Below are positions 45,898-54,971 of a stretch of DNA of 64,000 nt, one piece after another (positions within the stretch are counted from its first letter, which is position 1; every line of letters starts with the position of its first letter). The stretch lies in the NCBI RefSeq assembly GCF_902833905.1, contig NZ_CADFGP010000005.1, positions 1 to 64,000 of the forward strand. The letters run 5' to 3'. Source of the stretch: Paraburkholderia tuberum STM678. Lineage in GTDB: Bacteria > Pseudomonadota > Gammaproteobacteria > Burkholderiales > Burkholderiaceae. The translations under genes were made by a program, and so were the position numbers. The notes beneath the pieces are model-generated. The model was not told the DNA's origin and made no database searches. It saw only the letters and a list, made by a program, of their open reading frames with translations.

Positions 45898-46644
45898 TCA
45901 GCCCATATGCATCCCACCGTTGATGGCGAAGTTCGCGCCGGTGACGAAACCTGCGTCGTCCGAACAGAGGAACGCCACTAGCGCGGCCACTTCGTCGGGT
46001 TGCCCGAGGCGGCCAACCGGAATCTGCGGCAAGATCTTCGTCTCCATCACATCCTTCGGGACGGCCGCGGTCATCGCGGTCGCGAGGTAACCGGGCGAGA
46101 CGGTGTTGACCGTCACGCCATGTTTCGCAACCTCCAGCGCCAGCGACATCGTGAAGCCATGAATCCCCGCTTTCGCCGCCGCGTAGTTGGTCTGGCCGAA
46201 GGCGCCGCGCGCGCCGTTCACCGAGCCGATATTCACGATGCGCCCGAAGCGTTGCGCGACCATCCCGCCGAGCAAGGGCTTGGTCATATTGAACAGCGAG
46301 TCGAGATCGGTGCGTAGTACCGCATCCCAGTCGTCCTTGTTCATTTTCGCAAAGCTCGAATCGCGCGTGATGCCGGCATTGTTGACGAGAACGTCGACCG
46401 CGCCGAATTCGTCGAGCACGCGTTCCGCGCAATGCGCGCACGAATCGAAACGGGTCACGTCGGCTTCGTAGGCATGAAAACGGCGGCCGGCGTCGCGCTC
46501 GCGCACCAGCCAGGTGGCGACGTGATCGTTGCGTTCCGAATGCGACATGGCGACCACCATGCCGGCATCGTGAAGGCGTCGGCTAATGGCGGCGCCCAGT
46601 CCGCCCATACCGCCAGTGATGAAGGCAACGCGCTTAGTTGACAT
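45898..46644 (-). CDS. phaB: Acetoacetyl-CoA reductase for PHB synthesis
   Basis: 248 residues. Short-chain dehydrogenase with the PhaB-style start RVAFITGGMGGLGAAISRRL (cofactor loop), VNNAGITRDSSFAKM and the catalytic NYAAAKAG (Tyr-x3-Lys). It reduces acetoacetyl-CoA to (R)-3-hydroxybutyryl-CoA with NADPH. The start overlaps the end of the phasin-like gene by 11 bases. With PhaC in the same window it supports carbon and reductant storage under oxygen limitation. Confidence 0.9.
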   Translation of the reverse strand: MSTKRVAFITGGMGGLGAAISRRLHDAGMVVAMSHSERNDHVATWLVRERDAGRRFHAYEADVTRFDSCAHCAERVLDEFGAVDVLVNNAGITRDSSFAKMNKDDWDAVLRTDLDSLFNMTKPLLGGMVAQRFGRIVNIGSVNGARGAFGQTNYAAAKAGIHGFTMSLALEVAKHGVTVNTVSPGYLATAMTAAVPKDVMETKILPQIPVGRLGQPDEVAALVAFLCSDDAGFVTGANFAINGGMHMG

Positions 46645-46951
46645 GCTGTTCTCCTGATTGCGCAAAGCGGCGTGCCGTCGCGGGAGGCGTCGCCGAATCC
46701 GTGCGCCAACCGAATGGCGCGCCGCCGTCCAGCGCGTTCCTGACCGTCTGTTCGAAGCGCCGCATCCAGTCCTGCAGCGGCAGCGTCGCGAGATCCATGC
46801 CGGCGCCCTGCTGCCGGTTGCCGGTCCATGCGGCATGCCATCCGGCGAGCGCGTCACGCATGTCGTCGCTGCAAGCGGTTTGGTGCCGAGCCGCCGAAAC
46901 GAGCCCCTGTTGCCAGAGATTCGTGGTAGCCGCCATGTAGTCGCGCAGCAT
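46634..46951 (-). CDS. Phasin-like small protein
   Basis: 105 residues from ATG 46951. It is helical and Trp-rich (MAATTNLWQQGLVSAARHQT, DLATLPLQDWMRRFEQTVRN), like short granule-associated proteins of PHA metabolism. Its last codons overlap the phaB start, so the two are coupled. It follows the USP gene by 22 bases on the same strand. Assignment rests mainly on context and composition. Confidence 0.5.
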   Translation of the reverse strand: MLRDYMAATTNLWQQGLVSAARHQTACSDDMRDALAGWHAAWTGNRQQGAGMDLATLPLQDWMRRFEQTVRNALDGGAPFGWRTDSATPPATARRFAQSGEQHVN

Positions 46952-46973
46952 CGTCTGATAGTCAGGACGATGC

Positions 46974-47432
46974 TCAGGCGTCGGCGGCGCTTTCCCGAAC
47001 CAGCAGCACGGGGCACGGCGAATGCCGCACGAAACGCTCGGCGACGCTGCCGAGCACCATGCGCCGCATGCCGCGCCGGCCATGCGTACCCATCACCACC
47101 AGATCCGCGCCGCGCCGCTCGACACAGCGTGCGATGCAACTCGCGATGTCTTCGGCGATGCCCTGGGTTTCGATGATTTCAGAATCGCCGGCCACGTCGA
47201 GGACTTCCATTTTCGCGAGTGCGTCGTCCAGCAGGCTTCGTCCGACCTGGCGCGCGGCATCGGTCAACAGATGCGGGTCGCACGCGCCCGCGTAAATAAA
47301 GGCCGCCGACTGGTCGATCGCATACGCTGCGGTCAGCTTCGCATGCGCCAGCTTGGCCATACGGGTAGCCTCACTAACCGCGCGTTTCGACGCCTCGCTG
47401 CCATCCACGGCAACCAGAATGTTTTGGTACAT
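46974..47432 (-). CDS. Universal stress protein (UspA family), single domain
   Basis: 152 residues from ATG 47432 (GAGGAGCAAG upstream). It starts YQNILVAVDGSEASKRAV and has the ATP-binding motif GTHGRRGMRRMVLGSVAE (G-x2-G-x9-G-S). It binds ATP as a dimer. First gene of a run usp, phasin-like, phaB. Confidence 0.9.
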   Translation of the reverse strand: MYQNILVAVDGSEASKRAVSEATRMAKLAHAKLTAAYAIDQSAAFIYAGACDPHLLTDAARQVGRSLLDDALAKMEVLDVAGDSEIIETQGIAEDIASCIARCVERRGADLVVMGTHGRRGMRRMVLGSVAERFVRHSPCPVLLVRESAADA

Positions 47433-47489
47433 GACTTGCTCCTCGTAGGGCATTAAAAAGCGCTGCCGTCGCACGACTCGTTGCGATGA

Positions 47490-47837
47490 TCAGGACCGGC
47501 TACGCACCGGATTGCACGCCAGTTGCTCCTCGGCGGAATTGAATGCCGCCTGGATCGCTGCTTGCGCGTTGGCGTCGACACAACGTTTGATCGGGACGAG
47601 TTCGCCGCTGCGCATGATCAGGTCGAGCCGGGCCTCGAACAGCCGACCGCGCGCATCGCCTGGCTGCACGTTGGCCCGATGGTCAGGAAGCGCGGCATGG
47701 ACCGATTCGATCACCAGATCACAACCCGCGATTGACCTGCTGAACCGCTCCAGGCGCACCAGTTGCGAAGCCGCCTCAGCTTCGATTTGCGACGTCCCGG
47801 CAAAGCCGAGATAGACGATTTGCATGCCGACTCCCAT
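47490..47837 (-). CDS. Small HPF/RaiA-like protein, copy 2
   Basis: 115 residues. Same plan as the protein at 35790-36104: MQIVYLGFAGTSQIEAEAASQL, LERFSRSIAGCDLVIESVHA, and a C-terminal helix starting AAIQAAFNSAEEQL. GAGGGCAC lies before ATG 47837; an inner ATG at 47825 aligns with homologues. An FNR box 133 bases upstream suggests low-oxygen induction. If the HPF assignment holds, it would silence ribosomes in dormant cells. Confidence 0.55.
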   Translation of the reverse strand: MGVGMQIVYLGFAGTSQIEAEAASQLVRLERFSRSIAGCDLVIESVHAALPDHRANVQPGDARGRLFEARLDLIMRSGELVPIKRCVDANAQAAIQAAFNSAEEQLACNPVRSRS

Positions 47838-47969
47838 GTGCCCTCTCCCAGGCTTCCAGCGTTTTCGCGCGGGTTCCGTAGCGAATTCGCCCGCTGCAGT
47901 GGCGGGGGTGAGTTGACGAGACGCAACCGGCGGGATGATTGGATCATCGGCTGGGACGGTTTGAGCCAC

Positions 47970-47983
47970 TTGACTTGCGTCAA
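47970..47983. promoter_or_regulatory. FNR-type box TTGAC-TTGC-GTCAA
   Basis: Perfect palindrome 133 bases upstream of HPF-like copy 2 and about 295 bases upstream of the oleate hydratase gene. It may serve either direction. Confidence 0.65.
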
Positions 47984-48050
47984 GACATCGAGTGGATGCC
48001 GGCCTTTCCCTGATCACTGGACCATCGTATGAGGGCAGCTTCGGGCGAAC

Positions 48051-48064
48051 TTGATGCGGATCAC
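48051..48064. promoter_or_regulatory. FNR-like box TTGAT-GCGG-ATCAC
   Basis: One mismatch at the last base of the consensus, about 210 bases upstream of the oleate hydratase start. The long leader to the gene makes the link uncertain. Confidence 0.45.
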
Positions 48065-48276
48065 AAAGAGGCGAGATACGCAGCGCAGCGCCGACCGCGT
48101 CGCCTTTGCGAATCAACCTGAGTTCGACGTCCGCCCGAGCGCGCCGCCGCGATCGTTGCTTGATCCAACTCAATCGGATCACCCGAGCCTCGCGTATGTT
48201 GGAACAACGCCCGCTCTGCGCGGCAGGGCGGTCCGGCTGCAGTTCGATTGCAGCGAACCTCGACAGGGAAAACAAC

Positions 48277-49914
48277 GTGCAAAACTCTGATCCGATTCAC
48301 GCACATGCGCCGCGCGCCGACGTCGACCGTGACGGCCATCCCGCGGAGAACGGCAAGTTCTATCTTGTCGGCGGCGGCATCGCTTCGCTGGCGGCCGCTG
48401 CCTTCCTGATCCGCGACGGCCACGTGCGCGGCTGCGACATCACCATTTTCGAAGCGCTCGACAAGCTGGGCGGCAGCCTGGATGGTGCGGGCAATCCCGA
48501 AAGCGGCTATGTCGCGCGCGGCGGGCGCATGCTCGAAAGCAAGTATCTGTGCACGTATGACCTCTTCTCGTCGATCCCCACACTGGACGGCACTAAAAGC
48601 GTGACGCAGGAAATCTTCGACTGGAACGAAACCATGCGAACCTCGTCGCGAGCGCGGCTCGTGCGCGAAGGCAAACGCGAAGACGCGCCGGCCTACGGGC
48701 TCGATGAAAAGCATCTGGTGACGCTCGGCCGCCTGTCGATCGAACCGGAAGCGATGCTCGGCGCTAGCCGGATTGCCGATCACTTCGACACCTCCTTCTT
48801 CGAAACCAATTTCTGGCTGATGTGGTGCACGACGTTCGCATTCCAGCCGTGGCATAGCGCGGTCGAATTCCGCCGCTATCTGCTGCGTTTCGCGCATATG
48901 TCCACCGGTTTCAACCAGTTGCACGGCATCATGCGCACGGTCTATAACCAGTACGATTCGATGATCCGGCCGCTGCGCCGCTGGCTCGACGACCACGGCG
49001 TGGCATTCCGGCAGGACACCCGGGTCACCGATCTTCGCTTCGACGAAACGGGCCCACTGAACCGGGTCAGCGCAATAGCGGGCGAAACGGCGCACGGGCG
49101 CTTCGATCTGCCGGTCGATCCCGCCGACAAGGTGATCGTCACGCTCGGCTCGATGACGGCCGCCTCCAGCCTGGGCGGCATGGACCGTCCCGCGCCGCTG
49201 GATACGGTCGACGCAACGGGGGCCTGGAGCCTGTGGAAAAACATCGCCTCGGGCCGGCCGGAATTCGGTCATCCGTCCATCTTCGCCGATCATGTCGACG
49301 CGTCGAAGTGGCTCTCCTTCACGGTGACGCTGCGCGACCCGACGCTGTTCCGGCTGATCCGCGATCTGACCGGCAATGTGCCCGGCGAAGGCGGCCTGAT
49401 TACTTTTCCGGAGTCGAACTGGCTCGTGTCGATCGTGCTGCCGCATCAGCCGCATTTCATCGGTCAGCCGGCGGACGTGCAGGTGTTCTGGGGGTACGGC
49501 TTGCGAGTCGATCAGCCCGGCGACTTCGTCGACAAGCCGATGCAGGCCTGCACCGGCCGCGAGATCCTGACGGAGATCGTAGGTCATCTGAAGATGCAGT
49601 CGGAGTCGGCCCGAATCCTCGAGCACGCGGTTTGCATTCCCTGCATGATGCCGTTCATCACGAGCCAGTTCCTGCCGCGCCGTCGCGGCGACCGGCCTGC
49701 CGTGGTACCTGACGAATGGCGCAATCTCGCCTTCATCGGGCAGTTCTGCGAGTTGCCCGACGACGTCGTGTTCACCGTCGAATACTCGGTGCGCTCGGCG
49801 CAGAACGCGGTGTATGCACTGCTCGGGCTCGATCGGGCCGCACCGGCTGTCTACAAGGGGCAGCATGACCCGCGGATCGTCTACAAGGCATTCGCGACGC
49901 TGCGGGACCATTAG
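48277..49914 (+). CDS. ohyA: Oleate hydratase
   Basis: 545 residues from GTG 48277 (AGGGAAAAC upstream); an open extension to 48106 looks non-coding. The FAD loop GKFYLVGGGIASLAAAAFLI is followed by EALDKLGGSLDGAGN and YVARGGRMLESKYLCTYDLF, the hallmark blocks of the family. It adds water to the 9,10 double bond of oleate, giving 10-hydroxystearate, with FAD acting structurally. It ends 12 bases before the NRAMP-type gene. Its role in a low-oxygen locus may be fatty-acid detoxification or membrane adjustment. Confidence 0.9.
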   Translation: MQNSDPIHAHAPRADVDRDGHPAENGKFYLVGGGIASLAAAAFLIRDGHVRGCDITIFEALDKLGGSLDGAGNPESGYVARGGRMLESKYLCTYDLFSSIPTLDGTKSVTQEIFDWNETMRTSSRARLVREGKREDAPAYGLDEKHLVTLGRLSIEPEAMLGASRIADHFDTSFFETNFWLMWCTTFAFQPWHSAVEFRRYLLRFAHMSTGFNQLHGIMRTVYNQYDSMIRPLRRWLDDHGVAFRQDTRVTDLRFDETGPLNRVSAIAGETAHGRFDLPVDPADKVIVTLGSMTAASSLGGMDRPAPLDTVDATGAWSLWKNIASGRPEFGHPSIFADHVDASKWLSFTVTLRDPTLFRLIRDLTGNVPGEGGLITFPESNWLVSIVLPHQPHFIGQPADVQVFWGYGLRVDQPGDFVDKPMQACTGREILTEIVGHLKMQSESARILEHAVCIPCMMPFITSQFLPRRRGDRPAVVPDEWRNLAFIGQFCELPDDVVFTVEYSVRSAQNAVYALLGLDRAAPAVYKGQHDPRIVYKAFATLRDH

Positions 49915-49926
49915 CGAGGTGATCGG

Positions 49927-51228
49927 GTGGAAGTCGACAGTTTGCGGCATACCAAAAGCGTGCGGACGCTGCTCGCGCGTCTGAAGGAGCATCCGCTGGC
50001 CCATGTCGGTCCGGGCCTCATCACGGGCGTCGCCGATGACGATCCGAGCGGCATCGCCACTTATTCGCAGGCTGGCGCGCAGTTCGGCCTGAACATGCTG
50101 TGGACGATGCCGCTCGCCTTTCCGTTGATGGCCGCGGTTCAGTCGATGTGCGCGAACCTCGGCCGGGTGACCGGCAAAGGGCTCGCCGCCAACATCAAGA
50201 GCGCGTTCCCACCTGTCGTGCTGATGGGCGTCGTGTCGTTGCTGCTGGTCGCGAACGTGCTGAACATCGCCGCCGATGTTGCCGCGATGGGCGAAGTGGC
50301 GGAACTGGTGAGCGGCGTCGACCGGCACCTGATGACGGCCTGCTTCGTGTTCGGCACGCTGCTGCTGCAGGTTTTCGTTCCGTACCATCGGTACGTGTTC
50401 TTTCTGAAGTGGCTGACGGTCTCGCTGCTCGCCTATGCCGTCGTGCTGTTGACCGTTCAGGTGCCCTGGCGCGAAGTGGCCTGGCGCATGCTGTGGCCGC
50501 ATCTGACGCTGAACGGCAACGCGGCGGCGATGGTCGTCGGCGTGTTCGGCACCACCATCAGCCCCTACCTCTTTTTCTGGCAGGCATCCGAAGAAGTGGA
50601 AGACATGCACGCTCATCGCGGCGGTGTCGCGCTCATCCTGGATGCCGGAGCGGCGCCCCGAGAGCTTGAGCGAATTCGCTGGGACACATGGTCCGGCATG
50701 TTCTATTCCGACCTCACCGCCTTTTTCATCATGCTGGCGACTGCCGTCACGCTGCACGCGGCCGGCGTGACCGATATCACCACAGCGGCGCAGGCGGCGA
50801 GCGCGTTGCGCCCGCTCGCCGGCGACTTCGCTTACCTCCTGTTCGCGGCGGGCATCCTCGGCGTCGGTCTGATCGGCGTGCCGGTGCTGGCGGGTTCAGG
50901 CGCGTATGCGCTATCCGAAGCGATGGGCTGGCATGAGGGGCTCGAGCGCAAGGTGCGCGACGCACGCGGCTTCTACGCGATCATCGCCGTAAGCGTGCTG
51001 GCCGCGCTCGTGATCCAGTATTCGCCGATCAGCCCGATGAAGGCGCTGTTCTGGAGCGCGGTCATCAACGGCGTGGTGGCGGTGCCGTTGTTGGTAGTCG
51101 TGATGATCCTCGTGTCGAGGAAATCGGTGATGGGCGCGTTCACGGCCAGCAAACCGCTGATCGTGCTCGGCTCGATCGCCACCTTGGTGATGGGCGTGGC
51201 CGCGCTGCTGATGTTTATTCCCGGGTAA
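49927..51228 (+). CDS. NRAMP-superfamily transporter with divergent metal-site motifs
   Basis: 433 residues, about 11 helices, GTG start at 49927. The overall pattern is NRAMP (helix 1 HVGPGLITGVADDDPSGIAT, helix 6 VVGVFGTTISPYLFFWQASE). The canonical DPGN motif of helix 1 is DPSG here, and the MPHN of helix 6 is replaced by SPYL. These residues form the manganese/iron site in classical members, so the transported ion may differ. It follows ohyA by 12 bases. Confidence 0.85.
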   Translation: MEVDSLRHTKSVRTLLARLKEHPLAHVGPGLITGVADDDPSGIATYSQAGAQFGLNMLWTMPLAFPLMAAVQSMCANLGRVTGKGLAANIKSAFPPVVLMGVVSLLLVANVLNIAADVAAMGEVAELVSGVDRHLMTACFVFGTLLLQVFVPYHRYVFFLKWLTVSLLAYAVVLLTVQVPWREVAWRMLWPHLTLNGNAAAMVVGVFGTTISPYLFFWQASEEVEDMHAHRGGVALILDAGAAPRELERIRWDTWSGMFYSDLTAFFIMLATAVTLHAAGVTDITTAAQAASALRPLAGDFAYLLFAAGILGVGLIGVPVLAGSGAYALSEAMGWHEGLERKVRDARGFYAIIAVSVLAALVIQYSPISPMKALFWSAVINGVVAVPLLVVVMILVSRKSVMGAFTASKPLIVLGSIATLVMGVAALLMFIPG

Positions 51229-51564
51229 GAGAAAAGCAGGAAAAAGCACACCGCGACACGGTCACAGTGAACGTGCGATGCGGTTGTGCATTCGCATGCT
51301 GGATTCGCAGCGCATGCCACGAGCATAGGCGCGGTTGAGCGAATTCTCATGATCCATATCAAGCGACGAACCTGGCCGTCATGACGGGGCATCGTTGCGT
51401 AGGAAAAACCTGACAAGCATGCAGAACGTCCTACCTGAAGCTCGGTGCCACCTGATTTGTACCGGCCGGGTGCCGACCCATACTGGATTCGTGACAGCCC
51501 GAATCGATTGCCCTCGCGATGCGCCCGGTGCGCGTGCCGAGGTAGACCCGTAAGGAGACCGGCC
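51229..51564. other. Intergenic region upstream of a small gene
   Basis: About 335 bases. It contains an FNR-like palindrome at 51349-51362 and otherwise no supported gene. Confidence 0.4.
51349..51362. promoter_or_regulatory. FNR-like box ATGAT-CCAT-ATCAA
   Basis: One mismatch in the left half-site, about 200 bases upstream of the 79-residue gene at 51565. Confidence 0.4.
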
Positions 51565-51804
51565 ATGTCGGACACAGCCTTTTTCGCCCGCGCCGCGACA
51601 TCGGCGGAACCATCACAGGACGCGCGCAACGCGATCCCTGAATTCGATGCCATCCTCGCGCTCGCGCGCGAGTCGGGGCTGCTGATTACGCTCGACGGAC
51701 AGATCGGCCGCGAAAAATACCAGAGCATCGGGGGCTCGCTGCATGCGTTCAAACGCTTCGCCGAAGCGCTGTGCGATACCGTCGGTCAGCGTGCGCCGGT
51801 CTGA
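51565..51804 (+). CDS. Small protein of unknown function
   Basis: 79 residues from ATG 51565, fixed by AAGGAGA upstream. MSDTAFFARAATSAEPSQDA leads to a helix-rich body (FDAILALARESGLLITLDGQ). No signal peptide or membrane helix. It lies just before the MaoC-phosphotransacetylase gene in the island. Confidence 0.55.
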   Translation: MSDTAFFARAATSAEPSQDARNAIPEFDAILALARESGLLITLDGQIGREKYQSIGGSLHAFKRFAEALCDTVGQRAPV

Positions 51805-51929
51805 CGGAATGCAGGACGCCAGCAGCCGCGTCTCCGAAACAGATGATGCAGATCAACTCACCGGAGCCTCGGCATGACTTAATCGACGTACCTGAAACTC
51901 ACACGGCATCGTGTCGTGTCGGAGCCATC

Positions 51930-53333
51930 GTGAACGACAACCTTTTGCGCAACCGCACTTTCGGCGAAATCGAAATCGGCGAGTCGGCGTCGCTCGTACG
52001 CGTGGCCCTGCAGAACGATATCGATCTGTTTGCGGCCGTATCGGGCGATCTCGATCCCGCGCATGAAGATGCGGCGATCGCCGCGGGCGCGCTGTCCGGC
52101 CATGGAGTCGTACACGGCATGTGGACCGCCGCGCTGATTTCCGCGCTGCTCGGCAAGCGGCTGCCCGGCCCCGGCACGATCTGCCTCGGCCAGACCCTGC
52201 AGTTCCGTCATCCTGTCTCAGCGGGGGACAGCATCACCGCGATGGTCAAGGTGAAGGAAAAGCGCAGTGACGGACGCATCGTCCTGCTCGACATCTGCTG
52301 CACGAACCAGAGAGGCGACAGCGTGCTGCTCGGCACGGCAACGGTCGTTGCACCGTCGATGCCGGTAGTGTGGCCATGCACCGCGAATGCCGAAGTCGCC
52401 TTGCGACGTCACGACCGCTACGACGCGTTTATGCGGCAGGCGCGCGTGCGTCCCGCATTGCGCACGGCGATCGTTCACCCCTGCTCGGAAGAAGCCATCC
52501 TGGCAGCGATCGAAGCGCGCGACGAAGGCCTGATCGAACCGGTGCTGATCGGCCCCGAAGCCAAAATCCGCGCCGCTGCCGAGGCCGCCAATCTCAGCCT
52601 CGCGGGTGTGCCGATCGAAGCGGTCGAGCACAGTCATGCGGCGGCTGCGCGTGCCGTGGAAATGGGCGCGACCGGCCGGATCGCCGCGTTGATGAAAGGC
52701 AGTCTGCACACGGACGAACTGCTCGGCGCGGTCGTCGCGCGGACATCCGGCTTACGCACTTCGCGGCGCATCAGCCATGTCTATGCGATGGACGTGCCGG
52801 CCTATTCGAAGCCGCTGGTGGTCACCGACGCCGTGGTCAATATCACGCCATCGCTCGACCATAAGCGCGATATCTGCCAGAACGCCATCGACCTGTTGCA
52901 CGTGCTGGGCATCGAACTCCCGCGGGTCGCGGTCCTCGGCGCGATCGAAACGGTCAACTCGCGCATGCCGACCACGCTCGACGCTGCCGCGCTGACCGTC
53001 ATGGCCGCGCGCGGTCAGATCACGGGCGCGCTAGTGGACGGCCCGCTCGCCTTCGACAATGCAATCAGCCTGGCGGCCGCGAAAATCAAGCAGATCGATT
53101 CGCCCGTGGCCGGTCAGGCGGACATCCTGCTGGCGCCAGATCTGGAAGCCGGCAACCTGCTCGCCAAACAGCTCATGTACTTCGCCGGCGCCGACGCGGC
53201 TGGTCTCGTGCTCGGCGCGCGGCTGCCGATCATCCTCACGAGCCGTGCCGACAGCGTGCGCGTAAGGCTCGCATCCGCCGCACTCGCCAAGCTGACGGCG
53301 GAACGTGCGCTGGCAGGCTCAGGGCGCCCGTGA
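51930..53333 (+). CDS. MaoC-like hydratase fused to phosphate acetyl/butyryltransferase
   Basis: 467 residues from GTG 51930 (GGAG five bases upstream); an ATG at 51843 is also in frame. Residues 1-150 are a hot-dog MaoC domain (FGEIEIGESASLVRVALQND, AAVSGDLDPAHEDAA, with the D-x4-H hydratase motif). Residues 160-465 are a Pta/Ptb domain (TAIVHPCSEEAILAAIEARD, GLIEPVLIGPEAKI, SLAAAKIKQIDSPVAGQADI). It would hydrate (R)-enoyl-CoA and exchange CoA for phosphate on acyl groups, linking PHA intermediates to acyl phosphate formation under low oxygen. Confidence 0.85.
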   Translation: MNDNLLRNRTFGEIEIGESASLVRVALQNDIDLFAAVSGDLDPAHEDAAIAAGALSGHGVVHGMWTAALISALLGKRLPGPGTICLGQTLQFRHPVSAGDSITAMVKVKEKRSDGRIVLLDICCTNQRGDSVLLGTATVVAPSMPVVWPCTANAEVALRRHDRYDAFMRQARVRPALRTAIVHPCSEEAILAAIEARDEGLIEPVLIGPEAKIRAAAEAANLSLAGVPIEAVEHSHAAAARAVEMGATGRIAALMKGSLHTDELLGAVVARTSGLRTSRRISHVYAMDVPAYSKPLVVTDAVVNITPSLDHKRDICQNAIDLLHVLGIELPRVAVLGAIETVNSRMPTTLDAAALTVMAARGQITGALVDGPLAFDNAISLAAAKIKQIDSPVAGQADILLAPDLEAGNLLAKQLMYFAGADAAGLVLGARLPIILTSRADSVRVRLASAALAKLTAERALAGSGRP

Positions 53334-53404
53334 ACGGGGCGTTTGCGGACCAGCGCGCCCCGTCGTCTTCAGGTTCCACTGTCCCCGCCCCCCCAGTCGC
53401 ACGG

Positions 53405-53418
53405 TTGATCTGAATCAA
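53405..53418. promoter_or_regulatory. FNR-type box TTGAT-CTGA-ATCAA
   Basis: Perfect consensus palindrome centred 82 bases before the USP start at 53494. With FNR at -41.5 this places transcription start near 53453, a normal class II promoter layout. Confidence 0.75.
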
Positions 53419-53493
53419 CGCCGCAGCGCCATCGGCTCATAGACTCAGTTCACATGGTCGGGCGCCGCCCATTCACTTTCCGGGAGCTTTGCA

Positions 53494-54330
53494 ATGAGCT
53501 ACAAAACCATCGTCGTTCATCTGGATACGAGCCGGCGCGCGCATCCGCGGCTCGAAATCGCGCTGCGCCTCGCGAAGCACTTCGGTGCCCATCTGACCGG
53601 CGTATTCGCCCTGTTCAGTCCCGATCCGCGCTCGCTGTACGTGATGGCCGGCACCGCCAGCTACTACGCGACGCATGAGCAGCTGCGCGCCGAGCGGCGC
53701 GGCGCGCTCGAACGCCTCTTCCATGCGGAGCTGAGCCGGGCCGGGGTGGCGGGCGAGTGGGTCGCCGTCGATCAGTCAGCCAGTCTCGCGGTGCCGCACC
53801 GGGGACGCTGCGCGGATCTGATCATCGCCGGCCAGGACGATCCGGATGATCCGGAGTCGTACGTCGGCAACTATTTCCCCGAAAACCTGGTCATGTCCGC
53901 GGGCCGGCCGGTGCTGCTGGTGCCGAACGCCAGCAGCGTCACTTCCCCCGGCGGCCATGTGATGGTCGGCTGGGACGGCAGCCGCGAAGCCACCCGTGCC
54001 GTGCATGACGCGCTGCCGTTCATGCGCACAGCGCGGCTCACCACGATCGTCGCGGTCAACGGCGCTCGCAGGGAAACGGGCCCCCGTCTTCCGGGCGCCG
54101 ACATCGCAGCGGTGATTGCGCGGCACGGCATCAAGGTCGAAGTCAAGGACGTCGAAGCCGGTCCGGCCGCGTCGGTTGGCGACACCCTGTTATCGGAAGC
54201 AGCCGGGCTCGGTGCGGACCTCCTCGTGATGGGAGCCTACGGCCATGCCCGCTGGCAAGAACTGGTGATGGGCGGCGCAACCCGCACGGTGCTGCAGTCG
54301 ATGACCGTGCCGGTGCTGATGTCGCACTGA
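53494..54330 (+). CDS. Universal stress protein, tandem domains
   Basis: 278 residues. The first USP domain starts [20 protein letters not shown], the second near [20 protein letters not shown]. Only the second keeps a G-x2-G-x9-G-type nucleotide loop ([20 protein letters not shown]). The strong ribosome site GGGAG and the FNR box upstream suggest induction by oxygen limitation. Its 3' end overlaps the runaway reading frame of the opposite-strand usp pseudogene. Confidence 0.9.
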   Translation: MSYKTIVVHLDTSRRAHPRLEIALRLAKHFGAHLTGVFALFSPDPRSLYVMAGTASYYATHEQLRAERRGALERLFHAELSRAGVAGEWVAVDQSASLAVPHRGRCADLIIAGQDDPDDPESYVGNYFPENLVMSAGRPVLLVPNASSVTSPGGHVMVGWDGSREATRAVHDALPFMRTARLTTIVAVNGARRETGPRLPGADIAAVIARHGIKVEVKDVEAGPAASVGDTLLSEAAGLGADLLVMGAYGHARWQELVMGGATRTVLQSMTVPVLMSH

Positions 54331-54802
54331 TTCGAAACGGATTCTCGTCCAGATCCCGTTCGCGCCGGACCAGCAGGACCGGTACCTCGGTGCGCCGCAA
54401 GACGGCTTCAGCCACACTGCCCACCAGCAAGCGTCCTATCCCGTGCCGTCCATGCGTGCCCATCACGACGAGATCGGCTTCGCATTCGCCGGCGATACGG
54501 CAGAGCACACCCGCGATGTCCTCGCCGTACGCGTCGACAACTCGCGTCAAGCCACGCACCCCACGCTGCTCGAATAGCGCGCGAGCATCTTCCAGCGTCG
54601 CCATCGCGGCCTCGGCCGACACCGTCGAGCGGCTCTGCTGATCGATCAGGCCGATGCCGACGTCGACCATTTGCGCAGCATGTTCGGCGACGAATACCGC
54701 TGTCACGGTCGACTGTGCCGCCTCCGCGATGGTCAGCGCTTCCTGAAGCGCGAGTTGGGCTGCTTGACTGCCGTCGATTGCTACGAGAATCCGCTTTTAC
54801 AT
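54143..54802 (-). pseudogene. Universal stress protein with stop at codon 2
   Basis: On the minus strand ATG at 54802 is followed at once by TAA (54797-54799), then in frame [20 protein letters not shown] and the rest of a normal USP with [18 protein letters not shown]. Relatives begin M-Y-x-x-I-L-V-A, so Tyr TAC has become TAA. The normal C-terminal stop is also lost: after VPVLLVRRE the frame runs about 60 codons into the neighbouring gene. The ATP loop itself is intact. Confidence 0.75.
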
Positions 54803-54971
54803 GACATGCTCCTGAACTTTGACGCATCCCCAACGAATGCGTCATCAACCGCAGCTACTGGCATGATCCGTGCGAATCGCGCAAAATAAACAGCGCAGCA
54901 TGGTCTGTCGCCCATCGCAGAGGCTGCCGGCGGCCGGCGTCGTGAGTTATCCGTTATCCATCGAGGCGCGC

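Noticed and set aside
48106..48276. N-terminal extension of oleate hydratase
   Set aside because: No homology, Arg-rich; a GTG with a ribosome site at 48277 fits the family start.
48061..50757. 898-codon frame opposite ohyA and the NRAMP-like gene
   Set aside because: Spans two convincing genes and intergenic DNA; composition typical of antisense frames at high GC.
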